Below, in pieces: positions 1-9,287 of a stretch of 64,000 nucleotides of DNA. A model generated the notes under the pieces. That model was given only the letters and a program-made list of their open reading frames with translations, did no database searches and was not told the DNA's origin. Every line of letters starts with the position of its first letter. Within the stretch, counting starts at the first letter, position 1. This stretch comes from JAOUEA01 sp963797635 (GTDB lineage: Bacteria; Actinomycetota; UBA4738; HRBIN12): NCBI GenBank assembly GCA_963797635.1, contig CAWCPZ010000006.1, positions 1 to 64,000 of the forward strand, given 5' to 3'. Both the position numbers and the translations under genes were made by a program.

Positions 1-173
1 GACGACCGCCCGCAGGTTGTCGGCCGTTGGGAACGTGTCGGGCTTGAGCGCGGCGCCGACGACGACGAGCACGAGGATACCCCGGCGAGGGTGTACTCCT
101 GCAGCTGGACGCCCGAAGGGATCGCCAACGGGCCCAGGTGCCGGGCATGGCTCGGTGGGGCTGACGTCGACAT
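1..173 (-). CDS. Sugar ABC transporter permease (RbsC-like), 5' part only
   Basis: This is the N-terminus of an inner-membrane permease that continues beyond the left edge. The ATG at 173 overlaps the stop of the upstream ATPase gene (TGATG), which shows translational coupling. The first residues (MSTSAPPSHARHLGPL) are followed by a hydrophobic run reading ILVLVVVGAALKPDTFPTADN. That run matches the first membrane segment of ribose/xylose-type permeases with the usual 'P-x-F-x-T-x-x-N' after it. The hydrophobic part lies in a different frame from the ATG, so an indel is needed near 80. The family assignment rests on this short stretch and on the adjoining RbsA-like ATPase. Confidence 0.6.
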   Translation of the reverse strand, partial: MSTSAPPSHARHLGPLAIPSGVQLQEYTLAGVSSCSSSSAPRSSPTRSQRPTTCGRS

Positions 174-1726
174 CAGGTCTCCTCTCCATCGGTCGGTCCG
201 CGACCACCGGTTGGTGGTGTCGACGTCGCGACCATCTCCTGCGTGCTGGGCATCGCGTGACGCAAGACGTCGAGTTCCGTGGCCTGGGAGCCCTCGAGGT
301 CGGCCACCAGTTCCCCTTCGCGCATCACGAGGATCCGTGTGCACAGCCCGCACAGCTCCTCGATCTCCGACGACACGACCACGACACCGAACCCTTGAGC
401 AGCCAGCTCCGTGATGATCCGGTAGAGCTCGGCCTTGGCCGAAACGTCGACGCCACGCGTCGGTTCATCCAGCAGGAGGATCGGCTTCGACGCAGCAGCC
501 ATCGGGCGAGCACCACCTTCTGCTGGTTGCCGCCGGAGAGTTCCTGCGCCGGTCGCTCGCTGTCATCTGGTTTCGTCTGCAGGGCTCGGAGCTGTTCTTC
601 AGCAGCGGCGCGCTCGGCCCGCACGCGCAATACGATCCGCTGGAAGCGCCCGATGTCAGCCAGCGTGACGTTCTTGGTCAGGCTCCACCCGAGCAGGAGC
701 GCCTGGGACTTCCGGTCCTCGGGTGCAAGTCCAAGCCCGGCGGCGATGGCGCGGTCCGGTCGGTTCGGTGGGAGACGGTTGCCGTCGACGAGTACTTCGC
801 CGGCGTCGCGGTCGTCCACCCCGTAGACGGCGCGCAGCAGCTCACTCCGCCCCGCGCCGACCAGCCCTGCGATGCCGAGCACCTCACCGGCGCGGAGCTC
901 GAACGACACGTTCTTCACATCAGGGAGGCGGGTCGATCCCTTTCACTTCCAGCAACAGCTCGCCGCCGCCTACAGCTCGGTCGGGAACGAGATCCGAGAG
1001 CTCCTGGCCCACCATGAGCCGCACCAGTTCATCGGCAGGCGTGCTGGCCGGGAGCCCGGACGCGACGGTCGCTCCTTCGGTCAGCACGGTTACCCGGTCG
1101 CCGATGCGGCGGATCTCATCGAGGCGATGCGAGATGTACACGACACCGACGCCATCGGCGGCGAGCCGACGCATGACGTCGAACATCGTCTCGATCTCGG
1201 TGTCGTCGAGGATCGCCGACGGCTCGTCCATGATCAGGAGACGAACGTGTTGTGACAGCGCTCGTGCGATCGACACGATCTGCTGGCCGGCAGGTCGCAG
1301 GTCCCGGACCAGGATGTCCGGCGAGATGCCCTCGTGGTTCACCCGGCGGAGTAGCTCCGTGGTAGCCCGGCGCATCCGGGCTCGGTCGAGCAGGCCCCAC
1401 CGGCGAAGCTCGTGGCCGAGGAAGATGTTCTGGGAGACGGAGAGATCCTCGACGAGATCTCGCTCCTGGTAGATCGTCGCGACACCCTGCGCCAGAGCAG
1501 CCGACGGATCACCCGACGCCAACTCGCCATCGATGCGGATCTCCCCCGAGGTGGGCTGGATGACACCGGCGATGCATTTGATCAAGGTCGACTTGCCGGC
1601 ACCGTTCGGCCCGACGATGCAGTGCACCTCGCCGGGCAGCACGTCGAAGTCGACCCCACCCAGCGCGCGGACGCCGGGATAGTCCTTCACCAACCCGCTG
1701 ACCTGGAGGATCGGGGTGTCGTCCAT
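173..1726 (-). CDS. Sugar ABC transporter ATP-binding protein, RbsA/XylG/MglA type (two frame breaks)
   Basis: This is a twin-NBD ATPase that would energise a CUT2-type sugar importer at the cytoplasmic face of the membrane. NBD1 has a Walker A motif (GPNGAGKST) and a Walker B motif (LLIMDEPS), with the degenerate signature RPAGQQ. NBD2 has the degenerate P-loop GLVGAGRSE usual for this family, the signature ELSGGNQQKV, and a Walker B reading ILLLDEPTRGVDV. Reading it as one protein of about 515 residues needs frame changes near 920 (between the NBDs) and near 500 (just after QQKVVLARWLL). The start overlaps the stop of the isomerase gene by TGATG. Order in the operon is dehydrogenase, isomerase, ATPase, permease. 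The solute-binding protein is not in view and may lie further left. Confidence 0.88.
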
Positions 1727-2646
1727 CAGGCCACGATCAGTGGACGCAACGTTTGATGAGCGATCTTCAACCCGAGCTCGACCTTCTCTTCCGAGCCGCC
1801 CCAGACGGGATCCTCGTGCTCCACCGACAGGACGCCTTCGAAGCCACCCTCGTACAAGGCGTCGATCAGCCGGGGCCAGTCAACCTGGCCGCGTCCGGGC
1901 ACCCGGTAGCGCCACCAACCCACGTCCCAAGGGTTGTCTCGGTCGACCGCCTTGCCCGGCCAGCCGAAGCGATCGCGGGCCCGCAGATCGAGCTCGATGT
2001 CCTTCGCCTGCGCGTGCGGGATCCGATCGATGTAGGGCTTCACGGCTTCCACGGGATCGATCCCCATCCACATCAGGTGTGACGGGTCGTAGTTGAGATA
2101 CAGACCGATGGAGAACATCCATTCCCAGAGTTCAGGCGAATAGGCGAGGTTCCCCGGATACCCGTCGGGATGCCAGCCCTCCATCACGCAATTCTCGATG
2201 ATGATCTTCACACCCACGTCGCCCGCGTGGTCGACCAGCGGCGCGAAGACCTTCTCGGCTTCGCGCAGGTTCTCGGCCACCGAACGGCCCGGGTCACGCC
2301 CGACGAACGTCCCAACCGACGGACAACCGACCGCAGCGGCCGCGTCGATGCACCGGTGCACGTGTTCGTTGACCGCACGCCGCTCGGTCGGATCGGGATG
2401 CAGGTTGTTGTCGTAGTACGCCAGCGAGGACAGGAGCAGGCCATGATCGTCGAAGAGTTGGCGCGCCTCGGCTGCCTCCCGGTCGCCGAAGTCGACGACG
2501 TTCAGATGGGTGGCGGTGAAGGGCCGATCGCCCAGGTCCGGCCACGCCGCCACTTCGAGCGCCTCGAACCCTTCGCTGGCTGCCCATCGGCAGATGTCGG
2601 CGAGGCTGCGGTCCGGTAGGCATGCGGTGAGGAACCCGAGGTTCAC
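1726..2646 (-). CDS. Sugar phosphate isomerase/epimerase (TIM barrel, AP-endonuclease 2 fold)
   Basis: The 306-residue protein belongs to the IolE/IolI/xylose-isomerase-like family, which isomerises or epimerises keto-sugars or inosose with a divalent metal. Metal-ligand style positions are visible: Glu in 'IIIENC', Asp and His in 'NYDPSHL', His in 'PHAQAKDIE', and Glu in 'VLSVEHED'. The chosen GTG start at 2646 gives 'MNLGFLTACLPDRSL'. It overlaps the TGA of the upstream dehydrogenase (GTGA) and follows a GGAGG ribosome site. A much longer open frame runs upstream but is only the shadow of the dehydrogenase gene. The context (dehydrogenase, RbsA-type importer, ROK repressor) suggests breakdown of an imported sugar or inositol-like compound. 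The exact substrate cannot be read from the sequence. Confidence 0.85.
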   Translation of the reverse strand: MNLGFLTACLPDRSLADICRWAASEGFEALEVAAWPDLGDRPFTATHLNVVDFGDREAAEARQLFDDHGLLLSSLAYYDNNLHPDPTERRAVNEHVHRCIDAAAAVGCPSVGTFVGRDPGRSVAENLREAEKVFAPLVDHAGDVGVKIIIENCVMEGWHPDGYPGNLAYSPELWEWMFSIGLYLNYDPSHLMWMGIDPVEAVKPYIDRIPHAQAKDIELDLRARDRFGWPGKAVDRDNPWDVGWWRYRVPGRGQVDWPRLIDALYEGGFEGVLSVEHEDPVWGGSEEKVELGLKIAHQTLRPLIVA

Positions 2647-3845
2647 GGTCTGACCTCCTTCGATTCCGGTGCTGACGGCGGCTCGACGTCCTCCCAATGG
2701 TGGGAGGAGGCCGAGCGCAGTACGGCCTCGGTGATGAGCGCCGCCCTCACGCCGTCTGCGAAGGTCGGGAGTCCGTCGATCTTGTCGACGGAGCCGGCTT
2801 CGATGGCGCGATAGCTGTCGGCCACGAATGCGTCGAAGCAGTCCTGGTAGCCCTGCGGGTGACCGGGTGGAACCTTCGCATAGGGAGCGGCCGCCGGATC
2901 CAGATAGGCCGGATCCCGTGGCACGAGCTCCGAGGCCCGTCGTCGCCCCACCCAGAGGGTCTCTGGCTGCTCTTGGTCGAAGGCCATGGTCGCCTCGGCG
3001 CCGGTGACCTCGAGGAACAGCCGGTTCTTGCGCCCAGAGGAGATCTGGCTGATGACGACGGATCCCGTCACTCCGGCGACCGTTCGGAACATGACGATGG
3101 CGACGTCCTCCGTCGTGACCGAGCGGAGCGTTCCGCTGCTCCCGACGCCGGAGCTGAAGGCGTGGACGTGGCCACCGCCGGCGCGGCGTTCCGGGAGAGC
3201 CGTCACGAGCTCCGCGCACACGGCGGCGAGCCGGTCGCCGGTCACGAACTCGACCAGGTCGCACCAATGCGAGCCGATGTCGGCGAAGGCGCGAGAGGGT
3301 CCAGCGAAGGCCGGGTCGACACGCCAATTGTCGTCCTCCTCCGTCGACAACCAGTCCTGCAGATAGGTGCCGTGGATGAGCCGGAGCGGGCCGAACCCTG
3401 CTGCGAGCCGCGCGCGGATCTCGCGAACCAGCGGGTAGAAGCGGTACACGAAGGGCACCGTGGCGACGATGCCCGCGCGTTCGGCCGCGGACTGCAGGTG
3501 TGTTGCTGAAGCAAGGTCGAGGGCGAGCGGCTTTTCGCAGATCACATGCTTGCCCGCACCCAGGGCTAGCTCGGCCAGTGGGGCATGGAGTTGGTTCGGC
3601 GTGCAGATGTGCACCACGTCGATGTCGGACGAGGTCACCAACGACTCCCCGTCGGCGAAGGCTCGTTCGGCACCGAGAACCGCGACCGCTTCCTTCGTGC
3701 TGCTCGGCGTCGAGGCGGCGACGCCGACGATGCTCGCACCCGCTCGCCTGGCCGCCTGCGCGTGGACGGCACCGATGAAGCCGGCGCCAACAACGCCGAT
3801 CCTGAGCGGCGACCGGCCGTTCAGGCCGGGAAGCCATCCTCCCAC
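2643..3845 (-). CDS. Gfo/Idh/MocA family oxidoreductase
   Basis: This is an NAD(P)-dependent sugar or cyclitol dehydrogenase of about 400 residues. The N-terminal Rossmann motif reads IGVVGAGFIGAVHA, and the family signature EKPLAL carries the catalytic lysine. It is followed by the C-terminal alpha/beta domain with 'DIGSHWCDLVEF', the usual DxGxHxxD motif. The frame is open up to a TTG at 3881, but that TTG lies inside a TTGACA promoter-like hexamer. The GTG at 3845, giving 'MGGWLPGLNGRSPLRIG', is preferred. An ATG at 3837 in another frame would need an indel. The gene heads the catabolic operon, is coupled to the isomerase, and is divergent from the ROK repressor that probably controls it. 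Confidence 0.88.
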   Translation of the reverse strand: MGGWLPGLNGRSPLRIGVVGAGFIGAVHAQAARRAGASIVGVAASTPSSTKEAVAVLGAERAFADGESLVTSSDIDVVHICTPNQLHAPLAELALGAGKHVICEKPLALDLASATHLQSAAERAGIVATVPFVYRFYPLVREIRARLAAGFGPLRLIHGTYLQDWLSTEEDDNWRVDPAFAGPSRAFADIGSHWCDLVEFVTGDRLAAVCAELVTALPERRAGGGHVHAFSSGVGSSGTLRSVTTEDVAIVMFRTVAGVTGSVVISQISSGRKNRLFLEVTGAEATMAFDQEQPETLWVGRRRASELVPRDPAYLDPAAAPYAKVPPGHPQGYQDCFDAFVADSYRAIEAGSVDKIDGLPTFADGVRAALITEAVLRSASSHHWEDVEPPSAPESKEVRP

Positions 3846-3852
3846 GAGCCGA

Positions 3853-3881
3853 TACTCACCCCGACTTATGTCGGCTGTCAA
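3853..3881 (-). promoter_or_regulatory. Possible minus-strand promoter for the sugar operon
   Basis: On the minus strand a perfect TTGACA is followed after 18 bases by GAGTAT, a weak -10 match. Transcription would start close to the GTG at 3845, so the first gene could be leaderless. The -35 is clear and the -10 is poor, so this is a tentative call. Confidence 0.3.
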
Positions 3882-3928
3882 GCAGAACTTGCGTGGGTGT
3901 CATGCGCAACTCATCCGCTTCGACACCT

Positions 3929-3957
3929 TTGACAGACGAAAGTTGCCGCGGTTTCAT
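3929..3957 (+). promoter_or_regulatory. Possible plus-strand promoter for the ROK gene
   Basis: A perfect TTGACA at 3929-3934 is followed after 17 bases by TTTCAT (4 of 6 matches to TATAAT). The predicted start site, about 3964-3970, falls on or next to the ATG at 3970, again suggesting a leaderless or near-leaderless message. Together with the opposing element at 3853-3881 it forms a compact divergent control region of about 120 bases. Confidence 0.4.
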
Positions 3958-3969
3958 GTCGAAGTGACG

Positions 3970-5185
3970 ATGAGATCCGCGCCCGAGTCCGTGTCGCCCA
4001 GGGCGGCCCCTGACGCGTCCGGCCTCGAGCGGTTCGGCGGGCGCCATCCTGGATCTGGTCCGGACGGGTCGGGCCAGCACGCGGGGTGAGCTCGCAGCGA
4101 TGACCGGGCTGGCCCGCTCCACCATCGCGCAGCGAGTGGATGCCCTGATCTCGCACCGCCTCCTGGTTCCCGGTGGCGACAGCGCCTCAACCGGTGGACG
4201 GCGCCCGACAAGGCTCGCGTTCAACGGCGATGCGGGTGTCGTGCTCGCTGGCGATCTCGGAGCGACACATTCTCGGGTCGCGGTCGCTGATCTCGCCGGC
4301 CAAGTGCTGGTCCAGGACGTCCATGACATCGCCGTGGCGGAAGGACCCGAACGCGTCCTGTCTTGGCTCGAGGAGACGTTCGAACGCCTCCTCCTCGAGA
4401 TCGGAAGCACGGGTGATGACGTACGTGGCATCGGGGTCGGTCTGCCCGGCCCTGTCGAATTCGCCACCGGCAGACCTGTGAGCCCTCCGATCATGCCGGG
4501 CTGGAACCTCTATCCGGTCGGGCAACGGCTCGGTGAACGATTCTCCGCGCCGGCTCTGGTCGACAACGACGTGAACATCATGAGCCTCGGCGAGTACTGG
4601 TCGAACTGGCGGGCGGAGGAATTCCTGCTGTTCGTGAAGGTCGGGACCGGGATCGGCTCAGGCATCGTCACCCACGGGCACGTGCACCGGGGGGCGGACG
4701 GCGCGGCAGGCGACATCGGCCACATCCACGTGCCCGACCACGACGACGTCGTCTGTCGTTGCGGGAACCTCGGGTGCCTCGAAGCGATCGCCGGTGGTGC
4801 CGCACTGGCCACCGGCCTCCGCGAACTAGGGCTGGATACCCCGACCGGACGAGACGTCGTCGCGCAGGTGTTGCATGGCCAACACGATGCCGTTCGACTG
4901 ATCCGACAGGCGGGGCACGCCATCGGTGGAGTGCTGGCGACCTGTGTCAACATGCTCAACCCCGCCGTCGTCGTCATCGGTGGCGACATGGCCGCAGCAG
5001 GCGAGCCCCTGCTAGCCGGGATCCGGGAGGCCGTCTACCGACGTTCGTTGCCGCTGGCGACCGGCAGCCTTCGCATCGTGCCGAGCGAACTCGGCGACGA
5101 AGCGGGGATCACCGGGGCGGCGGTCATGGTGATCGAGACGATCCTCGCCCCCGCCGCCGTGGACGCTTTGGTGAGCGCCATCTGA
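3970..5185 (+). CDS. ROK family transcriptional repressor
   Basis: This is an N-terminal winged helix followed by a sugar-kinase-like ROK domain. The HTH reads 'ILDLVRTGRASTRGELAAM' then 'TGLARSTIAQRVDALI'. The kinase fold starts at 'LAGDLGATHSRVAVADL', and the sugar and zinc site is in 'CRCGNLGCLEAIAGG', which keeps the CxCGxxGCxE cysteines. The HTH frame has no usable start codon. It is proposed that translation begins at ATG 3970 (MRSAPESVSPRA) in another frame and that an indel near 4035 joins the two. The gene is divergent from the dehydrogenase/isomerase/ABC operon, which it probably represses until a sugar ligand binds. Confidence 0.88.
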
Positions 5186-5249
5186 GAGCTTCGTTCGAAC
5201 TCGCCGAGGGAAATTGACTAGGCTTCCATGAGTCGATCAGGAGGTGCCG

Positions 5250-5576
5250 ATGACCACGTACCTGATGCGGTTCACCTACACGCCCGAAACGTGGACGAAG
5301 TTGGTCCAGAACCCTGAGGATCGCAGAGATGCAGCGCGCGCGTACGCCGAACAGGTGGGCGGCTCCCTTGTCGGGTTTTGGTATGGCTTCGGGAAGTACG
5401 ACGGGTACGCGATCTTCGAGGTGCCCGACAACGCGTCCATGGCAGGACTCGCGGTTGCCATCGCGGCGGGCGGCGCTCTCGCCGCGGTTGAGACCACGGT
5501 GCTGCTCAGTGTGGAAGAGACCCTTGAGGGGCTCGCCAAAGGGAAGGGCATCGGCTACCGAAAGCCGGGAGAATAG
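5250..5576 (+). CDS. GYD domain protein
   Basis: The 108-residue single-domain protein carries the 'GFWYGFGKYDGYAIFEVPD' core that defines the GYD family, a small ferredoxin-like alpha/beta fold of unknown function found widely in bacteria. The ATG at 5250 follows AGGAGGTG at 5239. An upstream GTG at 5244 lies inside that ribosome site and is rejected. The gene stands alone between the ROK repressor and the TetR gene, all on the plus strand. Confidence 0.8.
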   Translation: MTTYLMRFTYTPETWTKLVQNPEDRRDAARAYAEQVGGSLVGFWYGFGKYDGYAIFEVPDNASMAGLAVAIAAGGALAAVETTVLLSVEETLEGLAKGKGIGYRKPGE

Positions 5577-5627
5577 ACGCCTCGATAGGTCTCTGTTTCG
5601 ACGCGACCCGGGGAGTACGCTACGCAC

Positions 5628-6235
5628 GTGATCGAACGCGAGACCTCCCCGAACACACGGGGGGCACAGACTCGTCAACGGGTGCTCGAGGCCGCCTTCG
5701 AAGTCGTGAGCGAACGGCCCCTCGCTGATGTGCAGCTGCAGCACATCGCCGACCGGGCTGGTCTCAGCTCTGGGCACGTCCTCTACCACTTCGGCTCGAA
5801 GGACGGGATCCTGATCGAGACCCTGGCGTGGAGCGAGTCGATGATCGCCGAGGACCGAGCCCGCGAACTCGCCGACCTGCACGAGCCGGCTGCACGCCTT
5901 GCCCGGTGGATCGTTCTCTTCCTCCCAAGGAGCGCTGACGACCCGACGTGGAAGCTCTGGCTGGAGCTTTGGCTGCGCTCAGGGAGCGAGGAGCTGCCAC
6001 GGCGCCAAAGGCCGTTGCCGAGTCATGGGTTGCCGACGTGCGCGAGATCCTTGAGGACGGACTCGATCGCCAGGTGTTTCGGCTGGACGACGACTTCGAC
6101 CACTTCTGGACATGGGCGCACGCGCTCTTGGTTGGCTTGTCGATCGGGGTCTTGATCCGCATCCAGACGTTGGAGGAAGCAACCGCCACCGCGCTGGAGA
6201 TCATCGGCAGGGAACTGCACATCACCCTGTCGTGA
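5628..6235 (+). CDS. TetR family transcriptional regulator (one frame break)
   Basis: The N-terminal TetR HTH is complete: 'TRQRVLEAAFEVVSERPLAD', a recognition-helix region 'IADRAGLSSGHVLYHFGSKDGIL', then the start of the ligand domain 'DPTWKLWLELWLR'. The rest of the ligand domain (AVAESWVADVREILEDGL, DFDHFWTWAHALLVGLSIGV) is in another frame, so one indel is needed near 5975. The joined protein is about 202 residues, the usual TetR size. It ends 71 bases from the convergent amidohydrolase. A palindrome upstream of that enzyme (8293-8323) is a candidate operator. Confidence 0.82.
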
Positions 6236-6306
6236 GTGGACCTGACACCGGACCGGACCCCCCGATCCGGAGGGCCGGTCTCGATGCAGGAGGTGGAAGA
6301 GATCCC

Positions 6307-8211
6307 CTAGAAGGAGGGATCCTTCCAGACGGTCTCTCCGCCCACCAACGTCAGGAGCACGTCGGTGTTGGAGATGTCGTCAAGCGGGATCTTCGTGATG
6401 TTCTGGTTGAGCACCACGAGGTCCGCGAGCTTCCCGACCTCGAGCGAACCGGTCACCTTTTCCTGGTGCATCTGGTATGCGCCGTTGATGGTGACCGCTC
6501 GGATGCCTTGCCTCAGCGACAAGCCTGGGAGCGCGTTCAGCTTCCCGTCGAACTGCGGGAAATCCGGTCCCCAGTCTGCCTCGCGGAGGATCGCCACCTC
6601 GAGGTCGAACCACTCGTCGAACGGATCGAGGCAGCAGTCCGAGCCCAACGAGACTCGGCCGCCGCCACGGGTGATCGGGACCGTGGGTTCGTACCAGTCC
6701 CACCGGTCGCCCAGGTAGGGCTTGACGGCCTCAGTGGAGTCCGGCGCCGGCTTCGCCCACTGGAGTCCCATCGATGCGGTCACATCGAGCCGACCGAAAC
6801 GCCGGTAGTCCGTGGGATTGACGACCTCGGCGTGCGCGATCGTCGGATGCGAATGGATCCCGGGATTCCTCGCATGGGCGTACTGGAAGGCATCGAGGGC
6901 GACCGTGACCGCGGCATCGCCGATCGCGTGGATGTGCGATTGGAATCCACGGCGCTCCAAACCGGCGACGGAGCGGTTCAGGACACCGGGGTCAACGTAG
7001 AGTTCGCCGTAGGCGTTCGGATCGGTGCGCGGATCGCCGTTCTCGTCCAGATACGGCGATGACATGTACGCCGTCTGCGCCGGGAACTGCACGATGCCGT
7101 CATTGAGGATCTTGACGCCTGGGATCGCCACCGCCGGTTCTGGCGCGTACTTCGGCCCTGAGGGTGTCCCCGGCCGCCATGCCACGACCGACCGAGACAG
7201 CTCCTCCGTGTGCTCGAACTCCTGACGGAAGGCCTTGGCCCTTGCGAAGATCTCCTTCGGCGTCTCGGTGAGCGGGTCGACGAAGAGCGTGAAGTTGGCT
7301 CGGGCGGTAAGCCCACCCTCGTCCTGGAGCGCATTGAACACGTTCAGTGTTCCGGGGTCACCCGGGAATCCGGGCACGAAGAAGCTCGTGATGCCTTCGT
7401 GGCTGAATTCCTGCATCCGTTCACCGGCAAGCTCCACTTCTCGCTCGAACGAGACGGGTGGGGGCTCAGGGACATGCGCGTACACGAGGTCGCCAGCGTT
7501 GTCCTGAAGGATGCCGTTGGGCTCGCCATCCGGGTCGTGGTCGATCCGTCCACCGATCGGGTCCGGCGTGTCGGCCGTGATCCCCGCCAGATCAAGCGCC
7601 GCTTGGTTCACGAGGATGTTGTGACCAGTGACGGCGGCAGTCACGATGATCGGCCGGCCGTCAGGGTTGTCCAATGCGTCCAGCATGCTCTTGTGAGGCG
7701 TCGTGCCCGCCGGCCGCAGGAACTGGAAGTACAGGTCTGAGACCAACAGGAAGTTGTCCGGCGCTCCGGGCGTGGACGTGTCGAACTGAGGATCGTCGAG
7801 GCACGCTTGAACCTTGGCCTGGAATTCCGGCACGGTCAGGGGGCCGGCGCCCATGTTGCAGTCGGGTCGGTCGCTCTTCGTGACGCCGTGGATGTGTCCC
7901 TCGTGGAGGCCCGGCATGACCATGCGGCCGTCCAGGTCGATGACCTCGGTGTCGTAGCCGATGAACCGCTGCACTCCCTGATTGCTGCCGACGAACTTGA
8001 TCACGCCGTTGTCGATCGCGATCGCTTGAGCGACGCTGTTGTACGCGTCGACGGTGTAGATGAATCCATTGCGCAACACGGTGTCGACGCCGCGGCGAGT
8101 GGTCCGCCCCTCCGCGGGCGTGAAGAACATCCCGAGTGCGACGGTCGCCACGATCGCCAATGCGATCGCGGCCCTTCCCCGTCGCACCAGGGGGTGCCGA
8201 TCTCGTGACAT
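6307..8211 (-). CDS. Secreted amidohydrolase family 3 protein (YtcJ-like)
   Basis: The 634-residue protein has an N-terminal signal segment (RRGRAAIALAIVATVALGMFFTP) and is probably exported or membrane-tethered. The amidohydrolase fold begins at 'VDTVLRNGFIYTVD'. The metal motif is 'MPGLHEGHIHGV', later ligands lie in 'SHIHAIGDAAV' and 'IAHAEVV', and the final Asp is in 'VSLGSDCCLDPF'. The C-terminal beta-sandwich ends with 'GSLEVGKLADLVVLNQ'. Family members hydrolyse amide or ester bonds of small molecules. The substrate here is unknown. ATG 8211 is preferred over the in-frame ATG 8229 because GAGGAGG lies between them at the right distance. It is intact despite its length, and convergent with the TetR gene. 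Confidence 0.85.
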   Translation of the reverse strand: MSRDRHPLVRRGRAAIALAIVATVALGMFFTPAEGRTTRRGVDTVLRNGFIYTVDAYNSVAQAIAIDNGVIKFVGSNQGVQRFIGYDTEVIDLDGRMVMPGLHEGHIHGVTKSDRPDCNMGAGPLTVPEFQAKVQACLDDPQFDTSTPGAPDNFLLVSDLYFQFLRPAGTTPHKSMLDALDNPDGRPIIVTAAVTGHNILVNQAALDLAGITADTPDPIGGRIDHDPDGEPNGILQDNAGDLVYAHVPEPPPVSFEREVELAGERMQEFSHEGITSFFVPGFPGDPGTLNVFNALQDEGGLTARANFTLFVDPLTETPKEIFARAKAFRQEFEHTEELSRSVVAWRPGTPSGPKYAPEPAVAIPGVKILNDGIVQFPAQTAYMSSPYLDENGDPRTDPNAYGELYVDPGVLNRSVAGLERRGFQSHIHAIGDAAVTVALDAFQYAHARNPGIHSHPTIAHAEVVNPTDYRRFGRLDVTASMGLQWAKPAPDSTEAVKPYLGDRWDWYEPTVPITRGGGRVSLGSDCCLDPFDEWFDLEVAILREADWGPDFPQFDGKLNALPGLSLRQGIRAVTINGAYQMHQEKVTGSLEVGKLADLVVLNQNITKIPLDDISNTDVLLTLVGGETVWKDPSF

Positions 8212-8292
8212 GGAGCCCTCCTCAGTCATCCGTCAACAAGGCTGCTGTGACTCGGACGCTCTCGGTGAACGGCCCACCTCCTCGCGATAGAT

Positions 8293-8323
8293 ACTGGTCT
8301 AGAACTCGATTCTAGAATCCAGT
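8293..8323. promoter_or_regulatory. Palindromic operator-like site upstream of the amidohydrolase
   Basis: The site has perfect 7-base arms TCTAGAA/TTCTAGA separated by 5 bases, flanked by outer ACTGG and CCAGT. It lies about 85 bases upstream of the amidohydrolase start. Size and symmetry suit a dimeric repressor such as the TetR protein encoded at 5628-6235. No regulator-site match is proven. Confidence 0.45.
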
Positions 8324-8413
8324 TCATATCCCGAGAGAGAGGCCGGCGTCAAGAGGGGACGGTTTCCCGAGGGCGGCGTGATTCACCGAGCGATCCGTGA
8401 GTTGAGAACGGAG

Positions 8414-8462
8414 CGGGTGGCCGCTGAGGTCTCGAACCTCGGCCTTTGCCTTGTAAGGGCGA
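8414..8462. repeat. Degenerate copy of the tRNA-Val 3' attachment core
   Basis: These bases resemble the 50-bp 3' part of tRNA-Val at 29459-29508 (roughly 42 of 50 positions with two single-base gaps), including the anticodon-loop segment CTTGTAAGGGCGA. The flank that follows differs from the two perfect copies at 21.8 and 24.5 kb. It may be an old decayed attachment site. It is not a functional tRNA because the 5' half is missing. Confidence 0.5.
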
Positions 8463-8494
8463 GGACCAGTCAGAGTTCCTACAGGTAGACGGCG

Positions 8495-8883
8495 CTAACG
8501 TTGAGGGTGGCCCTCGCCCTCCCCGTAACGCTCGCGGAGGAACAGCAGCCGCTCACGACCGATCGCAGTGAGTCGCGTCTTATAGCCGGGTGTCGCTTCC
8601 ACAAGCTGCTGGTAGTACCCGGCCATACCCCGGTGGCTGTATCCGTGCCTCTCGCCGATCTCCAGGAACCGTCGTCGCGATACTTCACCGCCGAGGCCAT
8701 CGACCTCGTCCAGCACGGCAAACATCATCCTCGCCCAGCGTTCACCCGGCGCATGCGGATGCCCGAATCGGTGCGCGCACTTCTAGCCTCGTCGGCCGCA
8801 GCGCGAAGAAGTCGCTCAATCCGCTCGAGCCTCCGTTCGACGTCGAGTAGCTGTATCCCTTGCATATCGTCGCTTCTGGGCAT
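8495..8883 (-). CDS. Small coiled-coil plus winged-helix-like protein (probable frame break)
   Basis: The N-terminal part is a short amphipathic coil (DVERRLERIERLLRAAADEA). The C-terminal part resembles a winged helix: 'MMFAVLDEVDGLGGEV', 'FLEIGERHGYSHRGMAGYYQ', 'KTRLTAIGRERLLFLRERYG'. The two parts are in overlapping frames. Reading through with an indel in GCGCGC near 8785 gives 'HPHAPGERWARMMFAVLDE', which is continuous and sensible, so one protein of about 129 residues is likely. Otherwise two overlapping ATGA-coupled ORFs would be present. The function is unknown; DNA binding is an inference from the fold-like pattern. Confidence 0.55.
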
Positions 8884-9287
8884 CGGATCGCGGGCGTCGG
8901 TCAATCTTGGCCGTTGGTCGATTCGAAGGTAGTTGGCGGTGCTGAGCTCGTCAACGCGAGCGCGTGAAGGTGTCGCTGAGCGCGTCGGCTCGCGCTGGGT
9001 CCTTTGGGAGGTTCGTTGAGATGGACAAGACGCTTCATCCATCGCATGGCAAACGTCTCCCCAGGGCGGAGGCAGGTAGAAGGTCACGAGACGGTACGCG
9101 ATCGCGGCTCGAGGCGGCCGGCCCGTCGGAAATGCCGATCGCGATCAGCTTCGCCGTCAAGGCAAAGGGCTCTATATCCCCTGTTGACCGCATCGCGGAT
9201 ACGAGATTCTTACTCAGGCTTGTCCGAGGTTCACCTGCCCCGAAGATCCACTAGACAGGGCGCGCGAGGACGCGCAAGCATGGCTGC
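8884..9287. other. Non-coding gap
   Basis: About 400 bases with no open frame that has a credible start, composition or protein character. No tRNA or strong hairpin was seen. Confidence 0.4.

Noticed and set aside
8414..8462. Possible second tRNA gene
   Set aside because: Only a 3' half with a broken T-arm is present and no matching 5' half exists upstream or downstream.
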